From NCBI GenBank assembly GCA_030612485.1, contig JAUWNS010000008.1:1-26159 (forward strand): 26,159 nucleotides of DNA. Reading direction: 5' to 3'. Positions 8,393 through 17,160 of this stretch are shown here, piece after piece (within the stretch, counting starts at the first letter, position 1; each line of letters begins with the position of its first letter). Source of the DNA: Candidatus Bipolaricaulota bacterium. Lineage in GTDB: Bacteria; Bipolaricaulota; Bipolaricaulia; UBA7950; UBA9294. Both the position numbers and the translations under genes were made by a program. Below the pieces are notes generated by a model, which saw nothing but the letters and a program-made list of their open reading frames with translations, had not been told where the DNA came from and searched no databases.

Positions 8393-8749
8393 CACTTTGT
8401 TCCGCGCCGTATCTCCAGCTGCCCACTCGACATTCAGCTTGTTGTTCGTGCTGGCTAGATGAGTTCTCTCAGGAATAAACCCCTCAACGTTGGAGACCCC
8501 AGTGGAATAGAATTCCACAGGGCAAGGGAAAAAGGTCTCTCTTACCGAGGAAGTAGTACTCTCAGGCATGGTATGATTGAGAGAGCGACTGAGATGGTAA
8601 ACCGTATTTGTCGGAGCGTTCTTTTCAGGTTCGCTTTTATATCCACCCTTGTTTTACCTTTCAAAGCACCATTCGCAATGGTGGAAAGCTTCACTTTGCC
8701 TCCGCGTTCGGCTAGAATGCATCAGGACAAATTCACAAGGAGGAGCAAT

Positions 8750-9475
8750 ATGAAGAAGGGATTGATTGGTGCAACACTCGTTTTTCTTATCGTAATCGGG
8801 CTTTTCGGAGCGGCATACGCCAACACTTACGCGCTCTACTACACGTGCGCAGGTACCCAGGATACCCATCTTGTCATTATGAATTCGGGGGGATTCGACA
8901 CGTACTACACACTCAAGGTCTACAATGCGTATGGGGCGCTCCTCGATGCGACGTCTGGGGACCTCACCCCGTTTGAGTCTGACTATCAGATCTTAAGCAA
9001 CTTGGCTGGGAACGAGGACACCAGTTGGGGTCTTGCCCTCATCGAGACGCCTGCGATTATCACCATTGGGGTGGAGACTTTCGAGAATAACTACTGGCGA
9101 GCCTCGGATAACATCGTCGATGCGGTTCCGGAAGATTCCAGCTACACGACATACTACTGGTACGGACTCAACTACTCCAACACGAGCACGCAGTCAACCG
9201 GGATCGTAATCATCAACCCGAACGATTTCCCGGCGGCGGCGACGTTGTTCCTCTACGATTCCTTCGGGGCCTTACAGAAGACGCTCGATGTTCTCTTAAA
9301 CCCGTATGAGACCGACTACTACGAGGCTTCGGCTCTCGTCTCCCTGATGGAGAGCATGTGGGGCGCGCTCGATGTCAAGGCGACCGTCCCGATTGTGATT
9401 GCAGCGGAGTACATAAGTACAGACGGAATCCTTTTAAACGTCGATCAGATCGCGCATTTCTACTATTCTGAGTAG
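8750..9475 (+). CDS. Secreted protein with two internal beta-rich repeats
   Basis: 241 residues starting at the ATG at 8750, which has a strong AAGGAGG site five to eight bases upstream; a longer in-frame extension to 8459 has none. The signal peptide MKKGLIGATLVFLIVIGLFG ends at AAYA. The mature part contains two related units of about 95 residues: YALYYTCAG...THLVIMNSGGF...LKVYNAYGAL...FESDY and YYWYGLNYSN...TGIVIINPNDF...LFLYDSFGAL...YETDYY, both followed by a W-G-[LA] and an IVIAAE-like strand. It looks like a beta-sandwich protein exported to the periplasm or surface. No family is recognised. It ends just before a strong bidirectional terminator. Confidence 0.85.
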   Translation: MKKGLIGATLVFLIVIGLFGAAYANTYALYYTCAGTQDTHLVIMNSGGFDTYYTLKVYNAYGALLDATSGDLTPFESDYQILSNLAGNEDTSWGLALIETPAIITIGVETFENNYWRASDNIVDAVPEDSSYTTYYWYGLNYSNTSTQSTGIVIINPNDFPAAATLFLYDSFGALQKTLDVLLNPYETDYYEASALVSLMESMWGALDVKATVPIVIAAEYISTDGILLNVDQIAHFYYSE

Positions 9476-9496
9476 CTTGTAGGGGTACTCATTTTA

Positions 9497-9529
9497 AAAA
9501 AGGGAGCTCACAAGAGGAGCTCCCTTTTT
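9497..9529. terminator. Bidirectional intrinsic terminator
   Basis: A perfect 13-bp stem (AAAAAGGGAGCTC at 9497-9509 with GAGCTCCCTTTTT at 9517-9529) around a 7-base loop. The A tract on one side and T tract on the other let it end transcription both from the plus-strand secreted-protein gene (stop 9475) and from the minus-strand PKD operon (stop 9541). Confidence 0.93.
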
Positions 9530-9540
9530 CATGCTGATAC

Positions 9541-10470
9541 TCAGTAGCAGCTCGTCCCGATCGAGATTGCTCCGTAAGCGATCCCTTTTGTGCCGGAATC
9601 GTCGGTAACAGTGAGGGTAACGACGAATCGCCCGGTTTGCTCATAGGTATGACTGACCTGAGAGCCACTCCCAGTCGCTCCATCTCCGAACTCCCATGCG
9701 TACTTGATGATTGTCCCATCGGCGGCACGGGAATAGCTCCCGTCGAGTGCAATAGCCACGCCTGCCGTTCCGCCAGAACAGGAGGGGAGTCCGGTGATAA
9801 CTGCAAGTGGGATGTCCGAGCCACCGCAGCTTCCTCCGCTGCATCCACCGCTCGATTTCTCCTGCACGATGAGGGCATGCCGAGCCGTAGTAGTTTTCCC
9901 CTCGTTGTCGGTGACGGTGAGGATAACAGCCACCGGCCCTTCTTTGACGTACACATGGGTCACTTCGACTCCGCTTGCCGGGGGCCCATCCCCGAGGTCC
10001 CAGGTGTAGCTTGTGATCTCGCCGTTTGTATCGTACGAGCCCGCAGCGTTGAAGGTGACTTCCTCCCCGATTGTGGGCGCATCACTGCTCATAGCGAAGC
10101 TTGCCAGCGGCGGCGGGTTCGTCACTGTGATCGCGATATCCTCTGAATCTATCTTTCCCTTGTCGTCGGTCACGGTCAGCTTAACACGGTAGAGGCCGGG
10201 AACGGTGTATGTGTGCGTGGCGGTGATCGTGCTCATCAGCGTGGCGTCTTGGGGATCGCCAAAGCCCCAACTGTACTCGGCAATCGTTCCGTCATCGTAC
10301 GAATAGCCGGCGTTGAACCGTACCGTCAACGGGGCCGGTCCTTGTTGTATAGAGGCGTCGATCACCGCTTCGGGAGCTTGATTTGCCAGTTTTGGCAGGA
10401 GAGTATCCAGCGCGCAGCCCGATAGGAGGAGAGGGGTCAAGAGGAGGAAGAGAAAGACTATGCGTCTCAT
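9541..10470 (-). CDS. Lipoprotein with three PKD domains
   Basis: 309 residues. The lipobox LLLSGC places the lipidated cysteine at residue 19, so the protein is anchored in a membrane, probably facing the periplasm or surface. Three PKD (Ig-like) domains follow at about 33-117, 122-200 and 223-309, each with the YxWxFGDG-type core (EYSWGFGDP, SYTWDLGDG, KYAWEFGDG) and an LTVTD strand. A flexible Cys/Gly/Ser linker (GGCSGGSCGG) separates domains 2 and 3. PKD domains mediate protein-protein or carbohydrate contacts; no catalytic domain is present. The ATG overlaps the stop of the preceding PKD gene by 4 bases, so the two are translationally coupled. Confidence 0.92.
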   Translation of the reverse strand: MRRIVFLFLLLTPLLLSGCALDTLLPKLANQAPEAVIDASIQQGPAPLTVRFNAGYSYDDGTIAEYSWGFGDPQDATLMSTITATHTYTVPGLYRVKLTVTDDKGKIDSEDIAITVTNPPPLASFAMSSDAPTIGEEVTFNAAGSYDTNGEITSYTWDLGDGPPASGVEVTHVYVKEGPVAVILTVTDNEGKTTTARHALIVQEKSSGGCSGGSCGGSDIPLAVITGLPSCSGGTAGVAIALDGSYSRAADGTIIKYAWEFGDGATGSGSQVSHTYEQTGRFVVTLTVTDDSGTKGIAYGAISIGTSCY

Positions 10471-11141
10471 TTGTACCCCCCCGCGTCCCAGGCGTCGATG
10501 CTTTCGAGGTCAGCATAGCACGGCGGGCCTCCTACTATCTCGACCGTTTGCACATACGTTGTCTTCCCCTCATCGTTATCGGTGACCGTCAGTGCCACAC
10601 TGTATGTCCCAGCCCAGAGGTAGCGGTGCTTCACGACCTTACCATCGTGCTTCCAGCCGTCGCCGAAATTCCAGGCGTAGGAGACGATCTCGCCGTCGTC
10701 CGTCGACTCCGAGGCATCGAAGGTAATCCACTCGCTCGCTCCAACGATGTACTCGTCCTCCATCATGCTCTTGGGACTGTACGAGAAAGCACCAGTAGGT
10801 AGTGGATTGAGGGCGTGCACGGTGATGGAACTCGAGTTGGAGACCCCTTGATCATCGATTACCGTCAATTGTACGACGTAAACTCCATCTTCCTTGTACT
10901 CGTGTGTGACCTGCGCTCCGCTTCCAGCGGCGTTATCTCCGAAATCCCACATGTAGGAGACAATCTTTCCATTGGAATCGTAGGAGAGGGTCCCGTCGAA
11001 GCTTGCGGTGAACGGGACGACCCTCTCCAACATCGAGGCGGTGAAGACCGCCCGTGGTACATTCCAATCCTGGCAGCCGGTCAACGCGAGTACGACGAGG
11101 AGCGCCAACCCCAGCAGAAGGTAGAACCTCGTGGTCCTCAT
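10467..11141 (-). CDS. Lipoprotein with two PKD domains
   Basis: 224 residues with a lipoprotein signal (LVVLALTGC, Cys23). Two PKD domains at about 28-110 (SYMWDFGDN) and 115-200 (SYAWNFGDG), then a short tail (GPPCYADLESIDAWDAGGYK). A good ribosome site (AAAGGAG) precedes the ATG. It lies 20 bases after the beta-barrel gene and overlaps the next PKD gene by 4 bases, so the three are one operon. The two PKD lipoproteins are clearly paralogous in design; a surface-layer or envelope structural role is likely but not shown. Confidence 0.92.
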   Translation of the reverse strand: MRTTRFYLLLGLALLVVLALTGCQDWNVPRAVFTASMLERVVPFTASFDGTLSYDSNGKIVSYMWDFGDNAAGSGAQVTHEYKEDGVYVVQLTVIDDQGVSNSSSITVHALNPLPTGAFSYSPKSMMEDEYIVGASEWITFDASESTDDGEIVSYAWNFGDGWKHDGKVVKHRYLWAGTYSVALTVTDNDEGKTTYVQTVEIVGGPPCYADLESIDAWDAGGYK

Positions 11142-11161
11142 AACATCACTCCTTTCTCCCG

Positions 11162-11941
11162 TTACAGGGAGAGATTAATATTCAGCGAGAAGGTTGCCTG
11201 TACGGTGATCCCGCCGAGGTCGACCCCCTCCACCATTCCATCTCCATCGATATCTAAACTGTTGCCCTTGTTATCCGTCATTCCAGCGGGTGTAGCAGCG
11301 CGGTAGAATACCGAGGCACCCACCCCGAACCAGTCGGTGATTGGAAGGGAGAGGTTGAGTCCTAGCTCAACTCCGAAGGCGGATCCGGCATACCGCCCCT
11401 CTCCTTCCTCAGGGCGATCTGAGAGCGGGTCGTAGCTACTGGGGATCTCGAACGTAATAGCCTTGTCGAGCCCGGTGTAATAGACTCCCGCTCCGAGATC
11501 GGCGGAGAGGAGGATCCCCGCGTTGAGGAAGGTGTACCGCCCGCCGAGCACGAACCCGACGCTGTAGCCGTCGAGCGAGATATCGATTGTCGAGATCTCG
11601 CTCCCATCGATCGCGGTGTAGGTTCCAGAGGTTGTGGTCGCGGTGTGGGAGTACCCTATCTTCCACCCGAGTGCGAAACGATCCGTGAGCCAGAATCGCT
11701 CCCCTGCCTGATAGGAGATCCCTCTTCCTAGATCCTCTAGAAGAGGAACCTCACCATTAACCGTTGCTAACCCATTGATCTCGTCCAAGAGAACATTAAT
11801 GAACTCGATATCGCTATTGATCTCGCCGAGGAACGCCAAGGACGGCCCTACTCCTAGGTGGAATTCGAGCGGTCCCGCGCTCACCGCGACCGAGCACAAA
11901 AGCACGGTTGCGATCGAAAAAACAGTCATTAGCCCCTTCAT
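11162..11941 (-). CDS. Outer-membrane beta-barrel protein
   Basis: 259 residues from the ATG at 11941, preceded by an AAGGGGGAG ribosome site; a start at 11959 has none. Signal peptide MKGLMTVFSIATVLLCSVAV ending SAGP, then alternating hydrophobic/polar strands rich in Gly, Tyr and Phe (ERFWLTDRFALGWKIGYSHT, GFVLGGRYTFLNAGILLSAD) and a final strand ITVQATFSLNINLSL, as in OmpW/OprF-like small barrels. A short Asp-rich loop (DIDGDGMVEG) could bind calcium. It is the first gene of the operon with the two PKD lipoproteins, so the three may form one envelope complex. The exact family is not recognised. Confidence 0.82.
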   Translation of the reverse strand: MKGLMTVFSIATVLLCSVAVSAGPLEFHLGVGPSLAFLGEINSDIEFINVLLDEINGLATVNGEVPLLEDLGRGISYQAGERFWLTDRFALGWKIGYSHTATTTSGTYTAIDGSEISTIDISLDGYSVGFVLGGRYTFLNAGILLSADLGAGVYYTGLDKAITFEIPSSYDPLSDRPEEGEGRYAGSAFGVELGLNLSLPITDWFGVGASVFYRAATPAGMTDNKGNSLDIDGDGMVEGVDLGGITVQATFSLNINLSL

Positions 11942-12102
11942 CGTCTCCCCCTTTTCCATCTTGAGTGGGTCAGGGGAGGGTCTTGCTTCGTTACGGAAGG
12001 TTTACCCTCACCACCCAGTAAGACTAAGGTAAGGGCTTACTTCCGCGGGATGGAGCGCATCCTTCTCCAACGAGGTAGATTTATTTCTGGGGAGAGACGG
12101 AC

Positions 12103-13173
12103 CTATGTCTCGTGTAAGACTGACTGTAGGGCGGCGAGTGTATCCTCGATGTCTGCTGCATTGACATCGATGTGGGTGACCATGCGTATTTGGTTTGCAC
12201 TTCCTAATGGGTTTGCCAGTATTCCGCGCTCCTTCAATCGGTTCGAGAGAAGACTTGCATCAAGGGCGGGATTCCCAGCAGCCGCGCCGTCGACGGTGAA
12301 GTAGACGAGATTGGTCGCCACAGAGTTAGGTTTGCCGTGGCAGGCACATGTGAGGCCGGGGATGGCATCGATTCCTGTAGCGAGGCGCTCGGCGTTTTTG
12401 TGATCCTCTGCCAAGCGCTCGACATGATGTTCCAGGGCGTAAATACCGGCTGCGGCAATGATCCCTGCCTGGCGCATTCCCCCACCAACGAGCTTTCGCA
12501 TACGCATCGCTCGGTCGATGAATGAGCGCATGCCACACAACACGGAGCCAACCGGCGCACCTAGCCCCTTGGAGAGGCAGACCATCACCGAATCGAAGCC
12601 ACGCGTTAGGGTAGCAGGTTCAACCTCCATGGCGATGGCAGCGTTGAACAGGCGCGCTCCGTCGAGGTGGACCGCTATGGAATGGCTGTGTGCAAGGTCG
12701 GTCGCAGCGCGGCAGTAATCAAGGGGAAGGGGCACCCCTCCACAGCGGTTGTGAGTGTTTTCCAGGCAGAGGAGTCGACTGATTGGAAAGTGGACGTTCT
12801 CTGTGCGTATCGCCGCCTCTATGGCATCGAGGGCGATCGTTCCATCCGGCTCGTTCGGAAGGGTAGAAGGGTGGACCCCGGCCAATCCTGCTGCACCTCC
12901 TACCTCGTAGAGAAAGGTGTGAGCAAGGTTCCCGAGGATCATCTCATCGCCGCGGCCGGCATGGGTGAGGATGGCGACTAGGTTTCCCATTGTCCCGCTC
13001 GCGACGAACAAACCTGCCTCCATCCCCAGTCTCTCCGCCATCATCTCCTGCAGGCGGTTCACCGTGGGGTCTTCGTTGTAGACGTCATCCCCCACTTGAG
13101 CCATCGCCATCGCCTGGCGCATCCCTTCTGTCGGTTGGGTCACGGTGTCACTGCGAAGATCTATGGCTTTCAT
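12103..13173 (-). CDS. ltaE: Low-specificity L-threonine aldolase
   Basis: PLP-dependent fold-type I enzyme that cleaves L-threonine and L-allo-threonine to glycine and acetaldehyde. 356 residues, normal for the family. It starts [19 protein letters not shown], the hallmark N-terminus, and has the GDDVYNEDP motif (28-36), the HLDGAR motif for the PLP ring (169-174) and the Schiff-base lysine in [12 protein letters not shown] (Lys202). A clear AAGGAG site precedes the ATG. It appears to be a single-gene unit between the PKD operon and the RAYT element. The weak stem GAGAC/GTCTC at its 3' end is not a convincing terminator. Confidence 0.95.
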   Translation of the reverse strand: MKAIDLRSDTVTQPTEGMRQAMAMAQVGDDVYNEDPTVNRLQEMMAERLGMEAGLFVASGTMGNLVAILTHAGRGDEMILGNLAHTFLYEVGGAAGLAGVHPSTLPNEPDGTIALDAIEAAIRTENVHFPISRLLCLENTHNRCGGVPLPLDYCRAATDLAHSHSIAVHLDGARLFNAAIAMEVEPATLTRGFDSVMVCLSKGLGAPVGSVLCGMRSFIDRAMRMRKLVGGGMRQAGIIAAAGIYALEHHVERLAEDHKNAERLATGIDAIPGLTCACHGKPNSVATNLVYFTVDGAAAGNPALDASLLSNRLKERGILANPLGSANQIRMVTHIDVNAADIEDTLAALQSVLHET

Positions 13174-13314
13174 TGGTTCTCCTTGTTATTGATAGCTGGT
13201 CGCTCTTTACTGTAGGATGGGCGTTACCCCGCCCTATCTATCACTCACAGTGAGAGAATAGCCTCCTTGCCCAGTCGCGACAAGGGACCTGAGATAGCCA
13301 TTGCTCGGGAATAG

Positions 13315-13335
13315 GGGGACATAACACTTATCTCT
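13315..13335 (+). repeat. Left end of the RAYT element
   Basis: GGGGACATAACACTTA plus TCTCT. All 21 bases recur at 23292-23312, and the first 16 recur inverted at 14055-14070. Confidence 0.85.
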
Positions 13336-13397
13336 CCCTTGCCAGTCTTCTTATGCGGTACCTTGTAGAACGCCCTGTTCCTATCTAAAATGAGCGC

Positions 13398-14057
13398 ATG
13401 GCCAGGATTGCGAGAGTTGTTTTACCGGGCATTCCTCATCATGTGACCCAACGCGGTGTCCGCTCTTTGCCCGTCTTCTTCTCGGATCGTGATAGAACAA
13501 GCTACCTGTCCTTCCTTGCTAAGGAAGGGAAGAAACACGGGCTGCGCTTCTTGGCGTGGTGTCTGATGACGAATCACGTACATCTAATCATCGTTCCCCA
13601 GGAGATGGACAGCCTCGCGCGCGGGATCGGCGAAGCGCACAAGAGGTACACTAGGATGATCAATCTTCGGCAGGGGACGAGAGGTTTCCTATTCCAAGGG
13701 CGGTTCTTCTCCTGTCCATTGGATGAGAAACACCTGTACGCAGCCGTCCGCTACATTCTGCGGAATCCCGTACGTGCAGGGGTTGTTGACCGCGCTGAGG
13801 ACTACAAGTGGTCGAGCGCACGGTGGCTTCTTGGTTTGGCTGACCACGATTCGCTCGTGCATGATCTTGATCCATCACGCAATATTGCTAACTGGGAGGA
13901 GTTTCTTCGCAGTGATCCTGCCGACATCAAGTCACTCCGCAAGTACACACGAACAGGACGGCCATACGGAGACGAGGTCTTCCTCGCCACGGCCGAGAAG
14001 ATAACTGGACGAAGCCTGAGAAGACATTCCCCCGGGCCTAAGGCGAAGAGGAGTTAA
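13398..14057 (+). CDS. REP-associated tyrosine transposase (Y1 family, RAYT)
   Basis: 219 residues. The N-terminus MARIARVVLPGIPHHVTQRG is diagnostic of the RAYT branch of the IS200/IS605 Y1 transposases. The HUH metal motif is NHVHLI (His60 and His62), and the catalytic tyrosine is expected in LYAAVRYILRNPVRAG (Tyr114 or Tyr119). The enzyme nicks and rejoins single-stranded DNA at REP-like hairpins. The gene is intact, with no frameshift. No strong ribosome site is seen before the ATG at 13398. It lies alone between threonine aldolase and the usher-like operon and is flanked by its own inverted repeats. Confidence 0.95.
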   Translation: MARIARVVLPGIPHHVTQRGVRSLPVFFSDRDRTSYLSFLAKEGKKHGLRFLAWCLMTNHVHLIIVPQEMDSLARGIGEAHKRYTRMINLRQGTRGFLFQGRFFSCPLDEKHLYAAVRYILRNPVRAGVVDRAEDYKWSSARWLLGLADHDSLVHDLDPSRNIANWEEFLRSDPADIKSLRKYTRTGRPYGDEVFLATAEKITGRSLRRHSPGPKAKRS

Positions 14058-14070
14058 GTGTTATGTCCCC
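14055..14070 (-). repeat. Right end of the RAYT element
   Basis: TAAGTGTTATGTCCCC, the exact reverse complement of 13315-13330. Its first three bases are the RAYT stop codon. Confidence 0.85.
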
Positions 14071-14091
14071 ACCCACCCACCATCGGCTCCT

Positions 14092-17031
14092 TTATGGCTT
14101 TTCCTCCTCTTCTTCCACTTGCAGCTCGCCTTCCTCCAACAACTGGATGGGACGACGTTTGACGAATACCTTAACCAGGAGGTCCCCTTGATCACCCGGC
14201 TTTAGGTCAAATTCGAATAAGTTCTTCTCCAGATAGTGGAAGCGCGGCAACTTGGTATCATAGACTTTCAATGTCCAATGACCGGGACGCAATCGCTCAA
14301 ACTGGAAGTGCCCATCGCGATCGGTGACTTGGAGGAACGTTTCCTCATCGCTGGTGAGACGCAACGAAACATTGGACAGTCCTTCTCCGTAAGCGGATGG
14401 TTCTCTGCCTGATCCTTCAAGAGACAGTCCCTCTCTCTGCTCTTCGGAGAAAACAGCGACCTGTCCCGTTATCATCGCCCCCTCCACCAGAGGCACTTCC
14501 ACCTGTTCCACCGCGCCGGCCTCCAGGCGCACCGGTATCGGCATCGAGGTAAGCGGGATATAGTGCAAAGGAAGGTTGAGTATTCGAAGGGAATAGTCTC
14601 CCGGAGGAAGCGGCGGGAACCGGAACTCTCCCTTCTTGCCTGTCAGGGCCTGAGTATCAGCCACGCCCATCACTAGCTCCGCGATACCTTCCTCATCTGA
14701 GTCGTACTGCCCATTGGCATTGGTATCGATAAATGCGTGCCCCTCGATCCGTCCTTTGGTGACGATAAATGGGATGGCTAGCTCGAACGCCAGGTCGAGG
14801 TTGAAAGCCAAGGTCACCTTTCCGCTAAACGCCGGTGGTATGGCGTCGTCCCGGGTCCATTCAAGTGCTCCCTCGACCTGGAACTCCAAACCCTCCAGGA
14901 TTTGCATATCCAGATCGAGAGACAGATCAAAGTCATCCCCGACGTTGGTAAGAGTGATGTCCACTGAATGCGGTGAGCCTCGGGGAGAGAAATTCAGGGA
15001 GACCTCAGTTTCGCCAGAGAGAAGCCGGCCGGTTGAATAATCCTCAAGCCGCGTTTGGGTTAACTTGAGGAAGAGGTAGAACTCCTTGATCGATAGGCCA
15101 GTACCCTCGCTGAAGGTGAGGGTTCGATAGTGAGTCCCGGCTACGTGATCGATCTGATCACTCACCTGGGTCGAAAATGAGTAGGGCAAGGCACCCATGG
15201 AACCGCTCACGTTGAAGGTGAGAGTTCGGCAGTGAGTCTCTGCCACGTAATCGATCTGGTCATTCACCCCGGTTGAAAATGAGTAAAGTAGGTCCTCCAT
15301 AGAACCGCTTACGCCCAGGGAAAGAAGGCGACCGAATTTGCTTTTCACTGTAGCGCCTTCGCTCCTCTCCCACGTAAGTTTCGCGGAGGGATCGACTGTC
15401 GGCCATTTCTCGAATGGGTTTAAGGAGAGATTTGCCTCAAGAAGGCCGTGGAATTCACTGGAGAGGTTGGAGCTTTGCTTCCTGTTGCATTTCAAGGTGG
15501 AATCGACTTGTAGCCACTCAGTGAACGGACATGAGAGATCCAACTCCAACTTATCGGTGGCCGTGGTGGAAACAAGCGGATCTCCGACTACGTTGTTCGA
15601 GATGTGGCTGAGTGAGGCGCTCAATGAGATGTCCTCGTGTCGCAGTCGTTGAGAGAAGGCGAACCCGGCCTGGTCGCTGCGTAGCCCAGGGAAGTACGTT
15701 CCCACAGAGAAGACCTCGGCGCTCAAGAAGTACACAGCGGAGTCGACTGTCGTGTTGAAGAAAAAGGCTCGGCTGGTGAGCGCATTCTTAATCCCAAGCG
15801 CTCCTTCCATCCGAAGCGACCAATCCTCAAGCGGCTCTGTACTTGCCGTCAAGCTCCACACCATGGACTGATCGGTCTCATCTTTGCGCTCTATGTGTGC
15901 GATTCCAACGTTTGCTACGTCTGGTCCTACAACAAGGCGCCCGCCTACACAGGTCTCATCACCTGAGCCACCGCCTAGGAGCGTCAGGTCGTAGTACTCG
16001 GCATCGATTATCACGCTCCCACCGCGGAGGGACAGACTGAGAAGGTCGGTCAGCTTCCTTGAGGTGTCCCCGATTGCGTACTTGGCAGGGCCACGCCGGT
16101 AGCAAACGGAGAAGGAATCGAGCTCAAGGGGGGTAGGGCCAAAGACCGGCGAAGCGTCGAAGTAGGCTAAGAAATAGCCGTTCTCCACTCCTCCAGCTAA
16201 CGAAAGTCTAAGGGCACCGTCGAGAGTCCTAGAAACCAAGTCGAGCTTCGTGGACAGGCGTACACGGACAGGAAGCTTTGCCATCAAGGTTCCTCCCACC
16301 TCAGCGGGCAAAGGGGGAAGAACCTTTGTTGTCAGGGTTGCTTTGTCTCGAACTCCCGGCTCCAATATTGAACACACCTCTACCGTAAGAGAGCGCTCTG
16401 TTCCTGGGGCGGCATCCACAGGTACCCAGTGGCGGACCAACACCTCGGCCCGCTTTCCAGGTGAGAGTTCGACAGATTCAGGAACTATGTCCACGGGCCA
16501 CTGTGAACGAGCTTCAAGCTCAAATTCCGAAAGGATGTTCCCGCGGTTGAGTACCTCGAACCAGTACTCTACGGCTCCTCCGGGGAGAGCCTGGCCATCC
16601 TGTGGGGGCGGTTGGAGTTTTACTCCTGCTATTGGCTGCACTTCTACCTGCAGCGGGGCCTCGTGCCAAATAGAGGGGTCCGTTTGGGAGATTGCCCGAA
16701 GGACGACCGCGTACTCACCGGCAAGCACCCCTGCTGGGACCCTCAATGCGAGAAGCACGGTCCCGTACTCGCTGGGCTGGAGGGAGAGAGATGGGGTGAA
16801 GACGAGTGTGGTCCATCCGTCAGGAACCGTGGCATATAAGTCGAATGTGTCAGCGGTCGCTCCGGCGTTGGTAATCCGGAAGACCAACGTAACAAGGCCA
16901 GGAGGAGAGAGCGAAAGGGCTTGAGAGAGAGGGTCAAGCAACACCTGAGGGGATGCGGTCACCACAACAAAAGCGACCAGCATCCCGGCCAGAATCACCG
17001 TCTGGAGGCCAAGGTTTCTCGTTAGGGGCAT
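14092..17031 (-). CDS. Usher-like outer-membrane barrel with Ig-like N-terminus and SdrD/CnaB-like C-terminal domains
   Basis: 979 residues from the ATG at 17031 (a TTG at 17037 adds two). A signal peptide (about 1-28, LAGMLVAFVVVTASP) precedes two NEW3/Ig-like domains (about 35-240, with DTFDLYATVPDGWTTLVF and the LRVPAGVLAGEYAVVLRA strand). A long beta-barrel-like region (about 255-760) follows, then CarboxypepD-reg/SdrD-like domains: GHAFIDTNANGQYDSDEEG at about 765 and a second (GAMITGQVAVF...VTDRDGHFQFERLRPG) at about 850-960, with an acidic tail. Some alternative chaperone-usher ushers carry similar D-x-N-x-N-G plug-like domains, and the upstream pilin-like and PapD-like genes suggest a fimbrial usher. 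A canonical usher N-terminal domain is not recognisable, so an unrelated surface barrel remains possible. Last gene of the operon; 124 bases separate it from the ligase gene. Confidence 0.7.
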   Translation of the reverse strand: MPLTRNLGLQTVILAGMLVAFVVVTASPQVLLDPLSQALSLSPPGLVTLVFRITNAGATADTFDLYATVPDGWTTLVFTPSLSLQPSEYGTVLLALRVPAGVLAGEYAVVLRAISQTDPSIWHEAPLQVEVQPIAGVKLQPPPQDGQALPGGAVEYWFEVLNRGNILSEFELEARSQWPVDIVPESVELSPGKRAEVLVRHWVPVDAAPGTERSLTVEVCSILEPGVRDKATLTTKVLPPLPAEVGGTLMAKLPVRVRLSTKLDLVSRTLDGALRLSLAGGVENGYFLAYFDASPVFGPTPLELDSFSVCYRRGPAKYAIGDTSRKLTDLLSLSLRGGSVIIDAEYYDLTLLGGGSGDETCVGGRLVVGPDVANVGIAHIERKDETDQSMVWSLTASTEPLEDWSLRMEGALGIKNALTSRAFFFNTTVDSAVYFLSAEVFSVGTYFPGLRSDQAGFAFSQRLRHEDISLSASLSHISNNVVGDPLVSTTATDKLELDLSCPFTEWLQVDSTLKCNRKQSSNLSSEFHGLLEANLSLNPFEKWPTVDPSAKLTWERSEGATVKSKFGRLLSLGVSGSMEDLLYSFSTGVNDQIDYVAETHCRTLTFNVSGSMGALPYSFSTQVSDQIDHVAGTHYRTLTFSEGTGLSIKEFYLFLKLTQTRLEDYSTGRLLSGETEVSLNFSPRGSPHSVDITLTNVGDDFDLSLDLDMQILEGLEFQVEGALEWTRDDAIPPAFSGKVTLAFNLDLAFELAIPFIVTKGRIEGHAFIDTNANGQYDSDEEGIAELVMGVADTQALTGKKGEFRFPPLPPGDYSLRILNLPLHYIPLTSMPIPVRLEAGAVEQVEVPLVEGAMITGQVAVFSEEQREGLSLEGSGREPSAYGEGLSNVSLRLTSDEETFLQVTDRDGHFQFERLRPGHWTLKVYDTKLPRFHYLEKNLFEFDLKPGDQGDLLVKVFVKRRPIQLLEEGELQVEEEEEKP
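15112..15315 (-). repeat. 102-bp tandem duplication inside the usher-like gene
   Basis: Two adjacent 102-bp units (15112-15213 and 15214-15315) encode near-identical 34-residue segments: SGSMEDLLYSFSTGVNDQID and on to YVAETHCRTLTF, then SGSMGALPYSFSTQVSDQID and on to HVAGTHYRTLTF. The length is in frame and fits one added beta-hairpin of the barrel. Confidence 0.85.
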
Positions 17032-17160
17032 GGGCAATCATGTTCATTATGCGAGAGACTAGAGGCCACCGAACAAGCATTTGGCACAAAACGAGGTGAT
17101 ACTCGATACTCCTTGACGAACTTCCCTGCTATCCAGTCTGTAACGGCTGGGTTTTCGCTC

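Larger units (their letters stand above)
13315..14070 (+). mobile_element. RAYT element with perfect 16-bp inverted ends
   Basis: GGGGACATAACACTTA at 13315-13330 and its exact reverse complement at 14055-14070 enclose a complete Y1-type transposase gene, giving a 756-bp unit. The transposase stop codon TAA is the first three bases of the right repeat. A third copy of the end lies at 23292. RAYTs act on short palindromic REP-like sequences rather than moving like classical IS elements, so whether the whole unit moves is unknown. Confidence 0.8.

Noticed and set aside
8459..8749. 97-residue N-terminal extension of the secreted two-repeat protein
   Set aside because: The signal peptide and strong ribosome site are at 8750; the extension would bury the signal peptide.
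12091..12114. Small GAGAC/GTCTC stem at the threonine aldolase 3' end
   Set aside because: Only 5 bp and no T tract; too weak to call a terminator.
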